Positions 1 through 7,990 of a stretch of DNA of 64,000 nt are shown here, in pieces (within the stretch, counting starts at the first letter, position 1; each line of letters begins with the position of its first letter). Location of the stretch: the NCBI RefSeq assembly GCF_013782625.1, contig NZ_CP056199.1, forward strand, positions 576,588 through 640,587, given 5' to 3'. This DNA is from Enterobacter sp. RHBSTW-00994. GTDB lineage: Bacteria > Pseudomonadota > Gammaproteobacteria > Enterobacterales > Enterobacteriaceae. The translations under genes and the position numbers were made by a program. The notes beneath the pieces were generated by a model. That model searched no databases. It saw only the letters and a list, made by a program, of their open reading frames with translations, and was not told the DNA's origin.

Positions 1-671
1 TTCAGACTGTCGGCTGAAATTTCGCCCTGCGCGGTATGTGACAACCCCATGAAAATAAAGAATACGATACTGATGATGGTTGACGGAATCGTCGTCCACA
101 GCAGGTATTTAATCAGATCGTAGAGCCGGGTTTTGGTCACGGCAGAAGTCAGGTTAGTGGTGTCGCTCAGCGGTGAGAGCTTATCGCCAAAATAAGCCCC
201 GGTGACAATCGCCGCCGCCAGTACCGGCAGGTCGGCCTGCAGGCCTGTACCAATACCCATCAGCGCCACGCCGATGGAAGCCACCGATCCCCACGATGCC
301 CCGGAAACATACGACAGCACGGCGTTAAGGATGAAGGCGATAACAAACAGCCAGCTCGGATCGACAAGTTTCATGCCGTAATACACCAGCATCGGCAGCG
401 TGCCGGCGTAGCTCCAGGTGGCGACCATAAAGCCAACAAAAATCACAATCAGCACCGGCGCCATCACCGCGGCGATTTTCTCAATCACGAAAGCCTGAAT
501 TTCCTCGTAGGTATATTTTAAACGGGTGATGGCGATGATGGCGGAAAACGCCGCTGACAGCAGCAGGCAAACGCTGGCAGGCCAGCCCATCACCCCAATT
601 CCCAGCACCAGCACCACGACCATAAAGACGATCGGGGTCAGCGCGACATAAAAACTCGGTTGCTCTCTCAT
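1..671 (-). CDS. NhaC-family Na+/H+ antiporter-type membrane transporter (3' part beyond window)
   Basis: Reading from the ATG at 671 on the minus strand gives an uninterrupted frame to base 1, so about 223 residues of the N-terminal part are present and the C-terminus lies outside the window. The frame is rich in hydrophobic helices. It contains a TGAYFGDKLSPLSDTTN stretch, the conserved transport-site motif of the NhaC/ion-transporter superfamily (established for the family). The start follows the FAD oxidoreductase stop by 11 bases, with a purine-rich GGCGAT just upstream, so the two are probably one minus-strand operon, suggesting transport of an organic acid or amino acid that the oxidoreductase acts on. 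The substrate is not readable from the sequence. Confidence 0.8.
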   Translation of the reverse strand, partial: MREQPSFYVALTPIVFMVVVLVLGIGVMGWPASVCLLLSAAFSAIIAITRLKYTYEEIQAFVIEKIAAVMAPVLIVIFVGFMVATWSYAGTLPMLVYYGMKLVDPSWLFVIAFILNAVLSYVSGASWGSVASIGVALMGIGTGLQADLPVLAAAIVTGAYFGDKLSPLSDTTNLTSAVTKTRLYDLIKYLLWTTIPSTIISIVFFIFMGLSHTAQGEISADSL

Positions 672-682
672 ATCGCCTCCGC

Positions 683-2053
683 TTAAAAAACTTTCACGCC
701 GCTGGCTTCAAGGCGAGCCTGCACGTCGTGAATATTGACCTGAGAAACTCCCGTTGCGGACTGGAGCGCCACGGCAGCCGCCACGCCCGCACCTTCGCCG
801 GTGACAATGCAGCAGCCCATATTGCGGATGGTGGCATAGGCGAAATCATCAGCGTCAATGGCACGCCCACAGACCAGCAGGTTTTCGACGTTCTGTGGCA
901 CCAGCGAGCCGTATGGGATCTGGAAATAGTGCGGTTTCAGCGGTAGCTGTAAGCGGCCATTACCGTCGATAAACTCCGGGAAAACGCCAATCGAATCGGC
1001 GTGACGGCCCTGATGACAGATGTCGTCGCCAGTGATGCGGCAGCGGCCGATAATGTGGCGTGATTCCCTCGTTCCCACGGTCATACCGAAGTTTTTGAGT
1101 TCAGCATTTTCAAAGCCGGGCAGGTATTTTTTCAGCACCTCGATGGCCTGCATCGCCTGTTTACGACCGTCAATTTCGGCGCGCGTCAGGTCGAGCACGT
1201 CCGTGCAGTCAACGGCTGGAATGCTCACCACGTTCAGGTAATTCGCATCGCCATAGTCGGTGACGGTGCTCCATGAGCCACCAAGCGTGACGTTCGCCGG
1301 GATCATCCCCGCCGATTTACCTTTGGCAAACACTTTGCCCAGATAAGGGCTGAACATGGCTTTGCAGGAATCATGAATGTCGTAGGACCAGTTTTTATTT
1401 TCTTCGTCAGCCCCCCAGTCGCCGTATTTCGGTTGGGTCTCCTTGATATGTGTCATAAATCTATTTTTATTGACATTCGAACAGCTAAATACTGTGGTGA
1501 CGCACATTAAATCTTCTTTGGAACGCTTATGAAATGGCGCTCCGGCAAATGCCGCAATATCGGCGTCACCTGTACAGTCGATAATGACCTGCGCCAGTAT
1601 CGCCTGACGTCCTGATTTACTTTCAGTGATGACCCCGGTGATTTTATTTTGCTCTTTAATTACGTCCACGGCGGTAATATGCAACACTCTTTGCACACCC
1701 GCCTGTTCCAGCATGACATCGGCAACCAGTTTAAATTTCTCGGCGTTAATCGCCTGGCTTAAAGACTGAGGCTCAGGTGCAGTCGCCCCCATTTTTCTGG
1801 CGGTTTCTTCAATTTCACGAGCTAGGCCGTTGGCTTCGACGGTGCTTTCATGGCGCCACCAGGCAATGGATTCAACGCCAGCAGTGGTCATCATGCCGCC
1901 GTAGCAGCCATAACGCTCAATCAACGTCGTGGGGATCCCCTGGCGTGCCGCAGCGATAGCCGCTGCAATTCCGGACGGACCACCACCCACAACCAGCACC
2001 TCGGTCTGTAACATCACTGGTATTTGACGGGCAGGCTCAACATAGTAATTCAT
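683..2053 (-). CDS. FAD-dependent oxidoreductase (FAD_oxidored family)
   Basis: A 456-residue flavoprotein. The N-terminal Rossmann motif VVGGGPSGIAAA (residues 21-32) binds FAD, followed by an acidic-ended strand (TLIERYG) typical of the dinucleotide-binding fold. The C-terminal part has a second FAD-contacting stretch (LLVCGRAIDADDFA) and a GEGAGVAAA helix. This is the architecture of the family that includes fumarate-reductase-like and xanthan-degradation-associated oxidoreductases; the substrate is unknown. It lies 11 bases upstream of the NhaC-type transporter. The next upstream element is a truncated sigma-54-type activator stub, so the inducing regulator of this operon appears to have been lost. 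No signal peptide is seen, so the enzyme should be cytoplasmic. Confidence 0.8.
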   Translation of the reverse strand: MNYYVEPARQIPVMLQTEVLVVGGGPSGIAAAIAAARQGIPTTLIERYGCYGGMMTTAGVESIAWWRHESTVEANGLAREIEETARKMGATAPEPQSLSQAINAEKFKLVADVMLEQAGVQRVLHITAVDVIKEQNKITGVITESKSGRQAILAQVIIDCTGDADIAAFAGAPFHKRSKEDLMCVTTVFSCSNVNKNRFMTHIKETQPKYGDWGADEENKNWSYDIHDSCKAMFSPYLGKVFAKGKSAGMIPANVTLGGSWSTVTDYGDANYLNVVSIPAVDCTDVLDLTRAEIDGRKQAMQAIEVLKKYLPGFENAELKNFGMTVGTRESRHIIGRCRITGDDICHQGRHADSIGVFPEFIDGNGRLQLPLKPHYFQIPYGSLVPQNVENLLVCGRAIDADDFAYATIRNMGCCIVTGEGAGVAAAVALQSATGVSQVNIHDVQARLEASGVKVF

Positions 2054-2350
2054 GCCATCTCTCCGTAATCAGATAATCGTTGTGATATTCATGAGAAATA
2101 TTCCCGATGAATGTTTACGTTATTTGTTAAAATTGCAAAAACCATGCTAAGCATAAAAATAAACTGGAAAAAGCATTCTTCCGGCTTTTTTATTAATTTC
2201 TGAAGGCTGGCGCATTCTTTCTTTTTATGAAAAATAAGTGGTATCGAAGTTATGACATAATCACAAATCAACGAGCCACCTGACAGACCATTTCAAATTA
2301 AAACATTTTTTCGTGGATGCTATTTTCATAATGAAACAGTGGCTATCTTT

Positions 2351-2545
2351 TTATTCCACCACGCCAGATTTAGGTTCAAGGTTATAGGCTTTCAGTTTAC
2401 GCCACAGCGTAGTACGGCCAATTTTGAGGATCCCCGCGACTTTACTCAGGTTCCAGTCGCAGGCGCGGCAGGCATTTTCGATGGCCTGAATCTCAACCTC
2501 TTCCAGTGACGCCAGATGCACGACGCTTTCCTCTAACTTAATCAA
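2351..2545 (-). pseudogene. 3' remnant of a sigma-54-dependent, Fis-type activator
   Basis: Only 64 codons survive. They hold a C-terminal Fis/HTH_8 domain: LASLEEVEIQAIENACRACD then NLSKVAGILKIGRTTLWRKL, the DNA-recognition helix found at the very end of sigma-54 enhancer-binding proteins of the AcoR/DhaR kind. The GAF/PAS sensor and the AAA+ GAFTGA module, normally more than 450 residues upstream, are missing. Immediately 5' of the remnant (beyond 2545) the sequence turns very AT-rich and leads into a restriction-modification pair. I infer that the regulator was cut when that DNA arrived. The remaining domain has an in-frame ATG, but a free HTH without the AAA+ domain cannot activate sigma-54. 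Confidence 0.75.
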
Positions 2546-2762
2546 TAAAAATATTTACGAGGTGTAGTCTTTAATAGAGAAGTCATTCTAAGCAGTATTT
2601 GTTTAAATAATTTAATAAGTGTTAAATATAATGCTTGAATAAATACTAGATGGCAGATAAAATGTCTAATAAGAAATATTCTGGTAGATATGAATAAATT
2701 ATTGTGTTATTGATATCTAATCATGAAAAATATTAAGATAATATTTGAATTAAGGATTTATC

Positions 2763-3773
2763 ATGGAATTTGCAGAACTTTCAAAATCAGCTTGTCTTTA
2801 TTGGCCTAAAGAACTGGCGGAAGAGGCACTTTCAGTAAGCTTGATTAGCCCTTTAATTGAAACACAAGAAGAGTTTTTATCAATTTTAAAGATCTCTAGC
2901 CATACGCCGACATCGTGGGTTGATGCGATTAAGCTTTGTGATGCTATTTCTCCAAATTTATTCTTAAAGCATTTAATGGTACTTTCAGATGTAGGAGGGG
3001 AGAGGTTACAGCGTTACTCAAAAGATATTAAAAGAATATTCCCAGATGGGAAAATGGTCTTTGAAACGAATGGTAAAGAGCATTCATACGAATTTAAAAG
3101 TAAAAGATCCTGGAATACAAAGAATCTGAACGTTGAAAAAAGTCTTTTGCTTAAAAATATTGATGATTTCAGTGATGAGATGATGGACGTTTGTATGCTG
3201 ATTCTTTGGGCTGCAAATACGATAAATAATACTGCCTTGCCTAAAGAAATGATTGATAATTGTATTATTGGGAACATGATTGGTAATAAAGAGGAGATTA
3301 CCAAGTTTGTCAGAGAGCGGTATATTATGGTGAGTCGTCAAACTGGTGGCTCAACTGCGAATGATTTGGGACATATTTGCGAAAAGTATATTAAAGAGAA
3401 ATTAGAAGAAAAGGTTCATAGCTATATCTCTTTAGATGGTCATACCATCGAAGGTATTACACATAATGATAAAGATCTGACAACATTCGATCTGGTTGCA
3501 AAAAATACAAAAACAAAAAAAAGCATTGGTATTGAAGTTAGTTTTCAGGTGACAACAAATTCGACAATTGAGCGTAAGGCTGGATTAGCAAAAAGCAGGA
3601 AAGATTTGTTAAATTCAGCAGGCCATAAAGTTGCATATGTTATTGATGGTTCAGGGAATTTTCAAAGGGCTAATGCGATTAGAAGCATTATTTCGCATAG
3701 TGACATGACTGTGAATTTCTCAGATAATGGGATCAATGAATTAGCTGGATTTATATGTGAGACACTTAAATGA
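2763..3773 (+). CDS. Type II restriction endonuclease, PD-(D/E)XK-like
   Basis: A 336-residue protein encoded directly before, and overlapping by 4 bases (ATGA), a C5-cytosine DNA methyltransferase, the usual layout of a type II restriction-modification pair. The likely catalytic core is D243 in TTFDLVAKN, followed after a beta turn by E258 in IGIEVSFQ, which fits a PD-(D/E)XK nuclease variant with Gln/Ser in place of the Lys. A preceding helix GHICEKYIKEKL could supply another acidic residue. The start ATG follows AAGGATTTATC, a good ribosome binding site. The DNA is much more AT-rich than the chromosome around it, suggesting recent transfer. The recognition sequence cannot be read from the protein. 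It should cut unmodified foreign DNA. Confidence 0.75.
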   Translation: MEFAELSKSACLYWPKELAEEALSVSLISPLIETQEEFLSILKISSHTPTSWVDAIKLCDAISPNLFLKHLMVLSDVGGERLQRYSKDIKRIFPDGKMVFETNGKEHSYEFKSKRSWNTKNLNVEKSLLLKNIDDFSDEMMDVCMLILWAANTINNTALPKEMIDNCIIGNMIGNKEEITKFVRERYIMVSRQTGGSTANDLGHICEKYIKEKLEEKVHSYISLDGHTIEGITHNDKDLTTFDLVAKNTKTKKSIGIEVSFQVTTNSTIERKAGLAKSRKDLLNSAGHKVAYVIDGSGNFQRANAIRSIISHSDMTVNFSDNGINELAGFICETLK

Positions 3774-5020
3774 TTAAATTTGTTGACCTTTTCTCTGGAA
3801 CTGGGGGGATACGTCTGGGTTTTGAACAGGCTATGAAAGAGAAAGGGTTTGAAACTCACTGTATAAAGAGTGCTGAGATTGATAAAAATGCTTGTGAGAC
3901 ATACAAGTTAAATTTTGAAGAAGATTCTTATCATGACATTCATGATATTGATATAAAAGAAGATTTTGATGTTCTCCTGGCTGGTTTTCCATGCCAGGCT
4001 TTTTCGTATGCAGGTAAACAATTAGGGTTTGCAGATACTCGGGGCACACTCTTTTTTGAGGTCGAAAGAATAATAAAAAAGAATCGCCCAAAATTATGTT
4101 TACTTGAAAATGTTCGTGGGCTGACAAGTCATGATAAAGGCAGGACGTTTGCGACCATCATAGGCAAATTACATCAGTTGGGCTACAGTGTTGAGTATAG
4201 ATTGCTCAACTCAAGTAATTTCGGCATCCCTCAAAATCGGGTGCGTATTTACATTGTTGCATCCCTGAATGAAGAATTAAATGTGACGATCCCGAACGAT
4301 CTGGGTGCTAAAGACTCTCATAACTATGCACCTGGGATTTTATCGCACCATACTTATAAAGCATCTAAAGTTGAAGATATTTTAGAAGAAGATCCCGATC
4401 CCAAATACGATTGTAGTGATTGGTTCAGAGGACGCCTTGAAAGTATATTCGAGGGGGACCTCAATAAGGTTCATGGCATTCGACTTATTGATACCAGAAA
4501 CGGGAATTCGATTCACTCCTGGGATTTGGGTCTAAAGGGGGATTGTACTGAAAACGAAGTTATGTTTATGAATTTGCTGATTGCAAACAGAAGAAAACAT
4601 ATTTTTGGTACTCACCAGGATGGTAAGGCACTTTCCATTGAGCAGATCAAGACGTTTTATGAATTTAATGATCTTGATGAGGTGATAGGAGCTCTGTTGT
4701 CCAAAGGATACTTGAAAAATATCGACGGAAAATATAATCCAGTATGCGGAAATATGTCTTTTGAAGTTTTCAAGTTTCTTGATCCGAAAAAAATATCCAT
4801 CACTTTAACGGCTTCTGATACAAACCGACTTGGTGTTTTTTATAATAACCGGTTGAGAAAGTTAACACCAAGAGAGGCCGCTCGATTACAAGGCTATCCA
4901 GATGATTATATATTGCACCCAAAAGATGTATTGGCTTACAAACAACTGGGTAACGCCGTAAGTGTGCCTGTGATTCGCAATATATTTCTGGACTTACTGA
5001 ACCATAATAATATTTTTTAA
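3770..5020 (+). CDS. DNA (cytosine-5-)-methyltransferase, cognate of the restriction enzyme
   Basis: A 416-residue C5-cytosine methyltransferase with all key motifs: motif I FVDLFSGTGG (S-adenosylmethionine binding), motif IV GFPCQAFS with the catalytic Cys at residue 75, motif VI LENVRGL, motif VIII QNRVRIYIV, motif IX RKLTPREAARLQGYP and motif X LGNAVSVPV. Between VIII and IX lies a target-recognition region of about 180 residues with a helical insert (around residues 255-330). It is cotranslated with the endonuclease through an ATGA overlap, and its role is to protect host DNA at the shared site. The low GC content matches the endonuclease, not the neighbours. A strong hairpin terminator follows directly. 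Confidence 0.93.
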   Translation: MIKFVDLFSGTGGIRLGFEQAMKEKGFETHCIKSAEIDKNACETYKLNFEEDSYHDIHDIDIKEDFDVLLAGFPCQAFSYAGKQLGFADTRGTLFFEVERIIKKNRPKLCLLENVRGLTSHDKGRTFATIIGKLHQLGYSVEYRLLNSSNFGIPQNRVRIYIVASLNEELNVTIPNDLGAKDSHNYAPGILSHHTYKASKVEDILEEDPDPKYDCSDWFRGRLESIFEGDLNKVHGIRLIDTRNGNSIHSWDLGLKGDCTENEVMFMNLLIANRRKHIFGTHQDGKALSIEQIKTFYEFNDLDEVIGALLSKGYLKNIDGKYNPVCGNMSFEVFKFLDPKKISITLTASDTNRLGVFYNNRLRKLTPREAARLQGYPDDYILHPKDVLAYKQLGNAVSVPVIRNIFLDLLNHNNIF

Positions 5021-5023
5021 AGT

Positions 5024-5059
5024 AAAAATAAGGCTGATGAAATCAGCCTTATTTTTTTT
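5024..5059 (+). terminator. Rho-independent terminator of the restriction-modification operon
   Basis: A perfect 15-base-pair inverted repeat (arms 5024-5038 and 5042-5056, core AAGGCTGAT / ATCAGCCTT) with a GAA loop runs into a T8 tract. It sits 3 bases after the methyltransferase stop codon. Confidence 0.92.
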
Positions 5060-5129
5060 GATCATGTATTGTTTAAAGTTTAAAATAACCGGGTTATATC
5101 TTTTCATAAGAAAATAAATACCTATATTT

Positions 5130-5996
5130 TCATAAAAATACTTCTCGCCGATGCCATTCTAAAAAGGTCTCATTGGGGTAATTCCCCTTCATCATCGGCA
5201 GTGAAATTTGCTTCCCGGCAAAGTCCCGGAACAGCCTCGCGACAATCCCACCTCCATTTACTGCCTCAGAAATAAGCACCCGCATATTCTCATCCAGCCC
5301 AATCGAGCCTCTATCGAACGCCTTATGATGAATTGCGCACAGTGCCAGCCCGTTCGGAATTTCACATGGCCCACCATACTGTTTCCATTTGATATGGGCC
5401 GCTTCCAGGGCTACTGGGGAATGATCGTGCCGCATGTTGAATCCGCAGATCGCACATTCATAGTTATACGCACGCAGTACCTGCTGGCGGAAAAGCGGAT
5501 CGCGCACCTTGCGGATCTGCTGGATATCAAAACCCATCTCATCCGCGATCTCTTCTTGGATGCTTTCAGGGAAGTGCGTTTCAAGGATCTGTTGCGCGAG
5601 TGAGCCAATCAGTTTTGAGCTTTTAATCAGCAATGCATAGTTTTCTTCATCAAACCCACCTGCAACGCGCTGTTTAACAAGTTCTCCCGCAGGCGGCTGT
5701 CGGTTTCCTGATGTCGAACAGAACTCGTCATTTTCCAGTTCCCAGAACCCATCGCCTTTGAGGCGCCAGAACGGCATGTCAGGGCGATACTGGGCACGTT
5801 GCGGGCCAAACCGTTCCAGCAGGCTATGCAGCTGATCGCGCACTTCCGTACTATAGTCGAACAGGCGAGCATGCCCCTGCTGGTAATTTGCCAACACATA
5901 CAGAAGCAAAAGAGGCTTATGTGGCGCACGCTGTTCACCTTTGCGCCAGATGGTGATATCGGCAATTGCCTGTTCGAGAATGTTGCTGGAAGCCAT
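5130..5996 (-). CDS. SBD-HNH restriction endonuclease, phosphorothioated-DNA-binding type
   Basis: About 288 residues from the ATG at 5996. The N-terminal half has WRKGEQRAPHKPLLLLYVL and YRPDMPFWRLKGDGFWEL, which I recognise as the sulfur-binding domain (SBD) of modification-dependent nucleases such as ScoMcrA. The C-terminal half is an HNH nuclease: Cys pair in CAICGF, then LEAAHIKW, then NGLALCAIHHKAFDRG. Known members cut DNA carrying Dnd-type phosphorothioate, so this would be a type IV-like barrier. No dnd modification genes are in the window, as expected for a type IV enzyme. A TTG start at 6050 preceded by a G-rich ribosome-site-like stretch would add 18 residues; I prefer the ATG because the family homology begins just after it. 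Confidence 0.75.
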   Translation of the reverse strand: MASSNILEQAIADITIWRKGEQRAPHKPLLLLYVLANYQQGHARLFDYSTEVRDQLHSLLERFGPQRAQYRPDMPFWRLKGDGFWELENDEFCSTSGNRQPPAGELVKQRVAGGFDEENYALLIKSSKLIGSLAQQILETHFPESIQEEIADEMGFDIQQIRKVRDPLFRQQVLRAYNYECAICGFNMRHDHSPVALEAAHIKWKQYGGPCEIPNGLALCAIHHKAFDRGSIGLDENMRVLISEAVNGGGIVARLFRDFAGKQISLPMMKGNYPNETFLEWHRREVFL

Positions 5997-6050
5997 CGCT
6001 TTACGGAAGAAGATAAATAATTGCGATGATGCTCGCAAAACGTAGGCCAA

Positions 6051-6381
6051 TCAACCCACCCCCTGAAAAAACGTCACCTTACACATCCAGCATTATTTCC
6101 TGAATCCGCCTCGCAAATTTCAATTTAATATCACCGTAAACCACTGTGCTTATATTTGGTACAGTGTAGTGGGCGTTAGAGATAATGCTATTTGGCAAAG
6201 AGGTATATCAAGGGATATATTTACGAAGAAACGCGATATGAAGGTGCGACAACACCCTCATACCGCTGACCACAAAAAATAAGAGGAGTTGAAAATAGCT
6301 TTGACGAATTTTAAGGCAGAGTTTTTTCTTTTCAAACAGAATCAGATGCTTTTATGGTGGTGATTGAAAATCGCGATCTGA
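6051..6381. other. Intergenic stretch between the SBD-HNH gene and the SymE remnant
   Basis: No convincing gene. The minus strand has a 40-codon open stretch ending at 6079 (peptide end KLKFARRIQEIMLDV) that may be the tail of a lost gene, but I cannot assign it. The rest is AT-rich, with no strong hairpin and no clear promoter. Confidence 0.4.
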
Positions 6382-6669
6382 TATGCAAAAAAAGTATTCA
6401 CCGCCTTTACGGCAACCCGACGAATATCGCGCCGGCTCATCCTCGAGTGGGAACAGCGCAAGAGCGTTCGGCTGTATTCCAGAGTAGACCATAAATATCT
6501 TCCTCTGGCGGACGACTGGTTAACCCTGGTGGGTTTTATCAACGGTATTCCTGTAAAAAAACGGGTAATGAAAGACTGCATTGTTATTACGCCGCAACAT
6601 ACAAGAGAATTATGGGGATGCCTGGAAAACATGGGCGTTGTGAATATAAATAAACAGAACGTCGCGTAG
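6382..6669 (+). pseudogene. Degraded SymE-family toxin gene remnant
   Basis: One plus-strand frame is open from after a TGA at 6379 to TAG at 6667 but has no usable ATG until near its end. From about 6481 it reads YLPLADDWLTLVGFINGIPV then KKRVMKDCIVITP, which matches the SymE pattern of a Trp-Leu-x-x-x-Gly-Phe segment followed by a V-M-x-D-C-I-V-(L/I)-T strand (AbrB-like fold). The N-terminal basic segment is poorly preserved and its start seems lost or frameshifted. SymE is an SOS-regulated type I toxin of the E. coli immigration control region, and the position next to restriction genes agrees. Identification rests on the C-terminal half only. Confidence 0.5.
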
Positions 6670-6787
6670 TGGTTAAAAACATTTCCGGGATCGTTGAATG
6701 ATACTGGCGATATCCCGGTGATTAAACGTAATGTCTGAGAAATATCCCGACCCTGCGCCGGGATTAATATTTACAACATGCACGCCT

Positions 6788-7792
6788 TTACATCACAGGT
6801 ATCCCCAACCCCGCCTTAACCTCCCGCAGCGTCCCCTGCGTCACCCCCTGTGCCCGTTCCGTTCCGCGTTTCAGCATCGCCATCAGCTCCCCCTTATCCT
6901 GCATATACATCGCTCTTCGTTCCCGCATCGGCGCAATAAGTTCCTGTAAGCACGCTTCCAGCACGTTTTTGCATGCCCGGTCCCCAAGCCCGCCAGCCTG
7001 ATAGTGCGCCTTCATCGCCGCCACTTTGGTTTTGTCCGGATGAAACGCATCCAGGTAGGTAAACACGACGTTGCCCGTTATCTGCCCTGGGTCGCTCACT
7101 TTCAGATGAGTTGGGTCCGTGTACATGGCGCTGACGGCCTGGTGAATGGCCTCTTCACTGGCAGAAAGGTGCAGCGTGTTGCCGAGTGATTTCGACATTT
7201 TTGCGCTGCCATCAATGCCGGGCAGGCGGCTGGTGTCGCTCAGCATCGCTTTGCAGTGGCGCAGTACGGGGGCGGGCAGCAGGCTATTCATCTTATGAAC
7301 GATCTCGTTGGTCTGCTCAATCATCGGCAACTGGTCGTCACCAACGGGTACGCACTCGGCCCTGAATGCGGTGATGTCCGCCGCCTGGCTGATGGGGTAG
7401 GCCATAAACCCGACCGGCAGCGAGCGGGCAAACCCTTTCTGTGCAATCTCATTTTTCACCGTCGGGTTACGCTCCACGCGGGCGACGGTGACGATGTTCA
7501 TGTACAGCATTGTCAGTTCGGCAAGGGCGGGCAGGGCAGATTGCAGGCAGATCGTGGTCAGGTTCGGGTCGATACCGGCGGCGAGATAGTCGGCCAGCAC
7601 TTCGGGGATATTATCGCGGATCTTCTGCGGATTGCTGCCGTTGTCGGTCAGTCCCTGAAGATCGGCGATTAAGACAAACTGTTGGTGGCTGTGTTGCAGG
7701 GCAACGCGCTGGCGCAGCGAGCCGACATAGTGACCCAGATGCAGCGGGCCGGTTGGACGGTCACCAGTGAGAATGGTGCTTTGGGTATTCAT
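6788..7792 (-). CDS. trpS2: Tryptophanyl-tRNA synthetase, second (auxiliary) type
   Basis: A 334-residue class Ic synthetase that charges tRNA-Trp. The HIGH signature appears as [10 protein letters not shown] (residues 16-25) and the KMSKS loop as [10 protein letters not shown] (near residue 200). The sequence is clearly different from the housekeeping E. coli TrpS (which begins MTKPIVFSGAQPSG and has TIGN in place of HLGH), so this is the divergent second TrpRS class, some members of which tolerate TrpRS inhibitors such as indolmycin (established for the class, inferred here). An AAGGAG ribosome site precedes the ATG at 7792. Upstream lies a leader peptide with two Trp codons and mutually exclusive hairpins, suggesting control by tryptophan starvation. 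fosA is divergent. Confidence 0.93.
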   Translation of the reverse strand: MNTQSTILTGDRPTGPLHLGHYVGSLRQRVALQHSHQQFVLIADLQGLTDNGSNPQKIRDNIPEVLADYLAAGIDPNLTTICLQSALPALAELTMLYMNIVTVARVERNPTVKNEIAQKGFARSLPVGFMAYPISQAADITAFRAECVPVGDDQLPMIEQTNEIVHKMNSLLPAPVLRHCKAMLSDTSRLPGIDGSAKMSKSLGNTLHLSASEEAIHQAVSAMYTDPTHLKVSDPGQITGNVVFTYLDAFHPDKTKVAAMKAHYQAGGLGDRACKNVLEACLQELIAPMRERRAMYMQDKGELMAMLKRGTERAQGVTQGTLREVKAGLGIPVM

Positions 7793-7837
7793 AAAAACTC
7801 CTTAAGGGTGAGTGCCGAAAGGGGTTCTGGAAATGCA

Positions 7838-7859
7838 ATAGCCGCCTTTCGGCGGCTAT
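7838..7859 (-). terminator. Attenuator hairpin (3:4) in the trpS2 leader
   Basis: A perfect 9-base-pair inverted repeat (ATAGCCGCC / GGCGGCTAT with a 4-base loop), followed on the minus strand by the U-containing tail UUGCAUUU. Its upstream arm (7851-7859) can alternatively pair with the GGCGGC of leader segment 2 (7885-7892), which would prevent termination. Confidence 0.65.
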
Positions 7860-7891
7860 CTGAATGTGGGAAAAACTACTCCGTGCCGCCT

Positions 7892-7945
7892 TTAAGAAGG
7901 CAGCCACCAACGGTTTACGGTGAGTACGGCGTGGTTTATGTTCAT
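7892..7945 (-). CDS. Trp-rich leader peptide of trpS2 (attenuator)
   Basis: A 17-codon minus-strand reading frame, [17 protein letters not shown] and stop, 99 bases upstream of the trpS2 start. It has tandem UGG codons at positions 13-14. The last codons and stop overlap an RNA hairpin (1:2, arms 7897-7904 and 7885-7892, GCUGCCUU with AAGGCGGC). Segment 2 can also pair with segment 3 (7851-7856), which otherwise makes the 3:4 terminator hairpin. This is the layout of the trp operon leader: stalling at Trp codons would free segment 2 and permit read-through. The ribosome site is weak (GGTAATGGG before ATG). It is unrelated in sequence to E. coli TrpL except for the Trp pair. Confidence 0.65.
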   Translation of the reverse strand: MNINHAVLTVNRWWLPS

Positions 7946-7990
7946 CCCATTACCGTATCATGTCTGGCGCGAAAAACAAAAGGGCATCCC

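Noticed and set aside
2134..2149. Possible sigma-54 promoter before the FAD oxidoreductase (minus strand TAGCATGGTTTTTGCA)
   Set aside because: The -12 GC and the ten-base spacing fit, but the nearly invariant -24 GG is AG. It is suggestive given the activator remnant but too weak to list.
6079..6210. Minus-strand open stretch of about 40 codons ending IQEIMLDV upstream of the SBD-HNH gene
   Set aside because: No start codon with a ribosome site and no recognisable family; could be the tail of a lost gene, but I cannot support a call.
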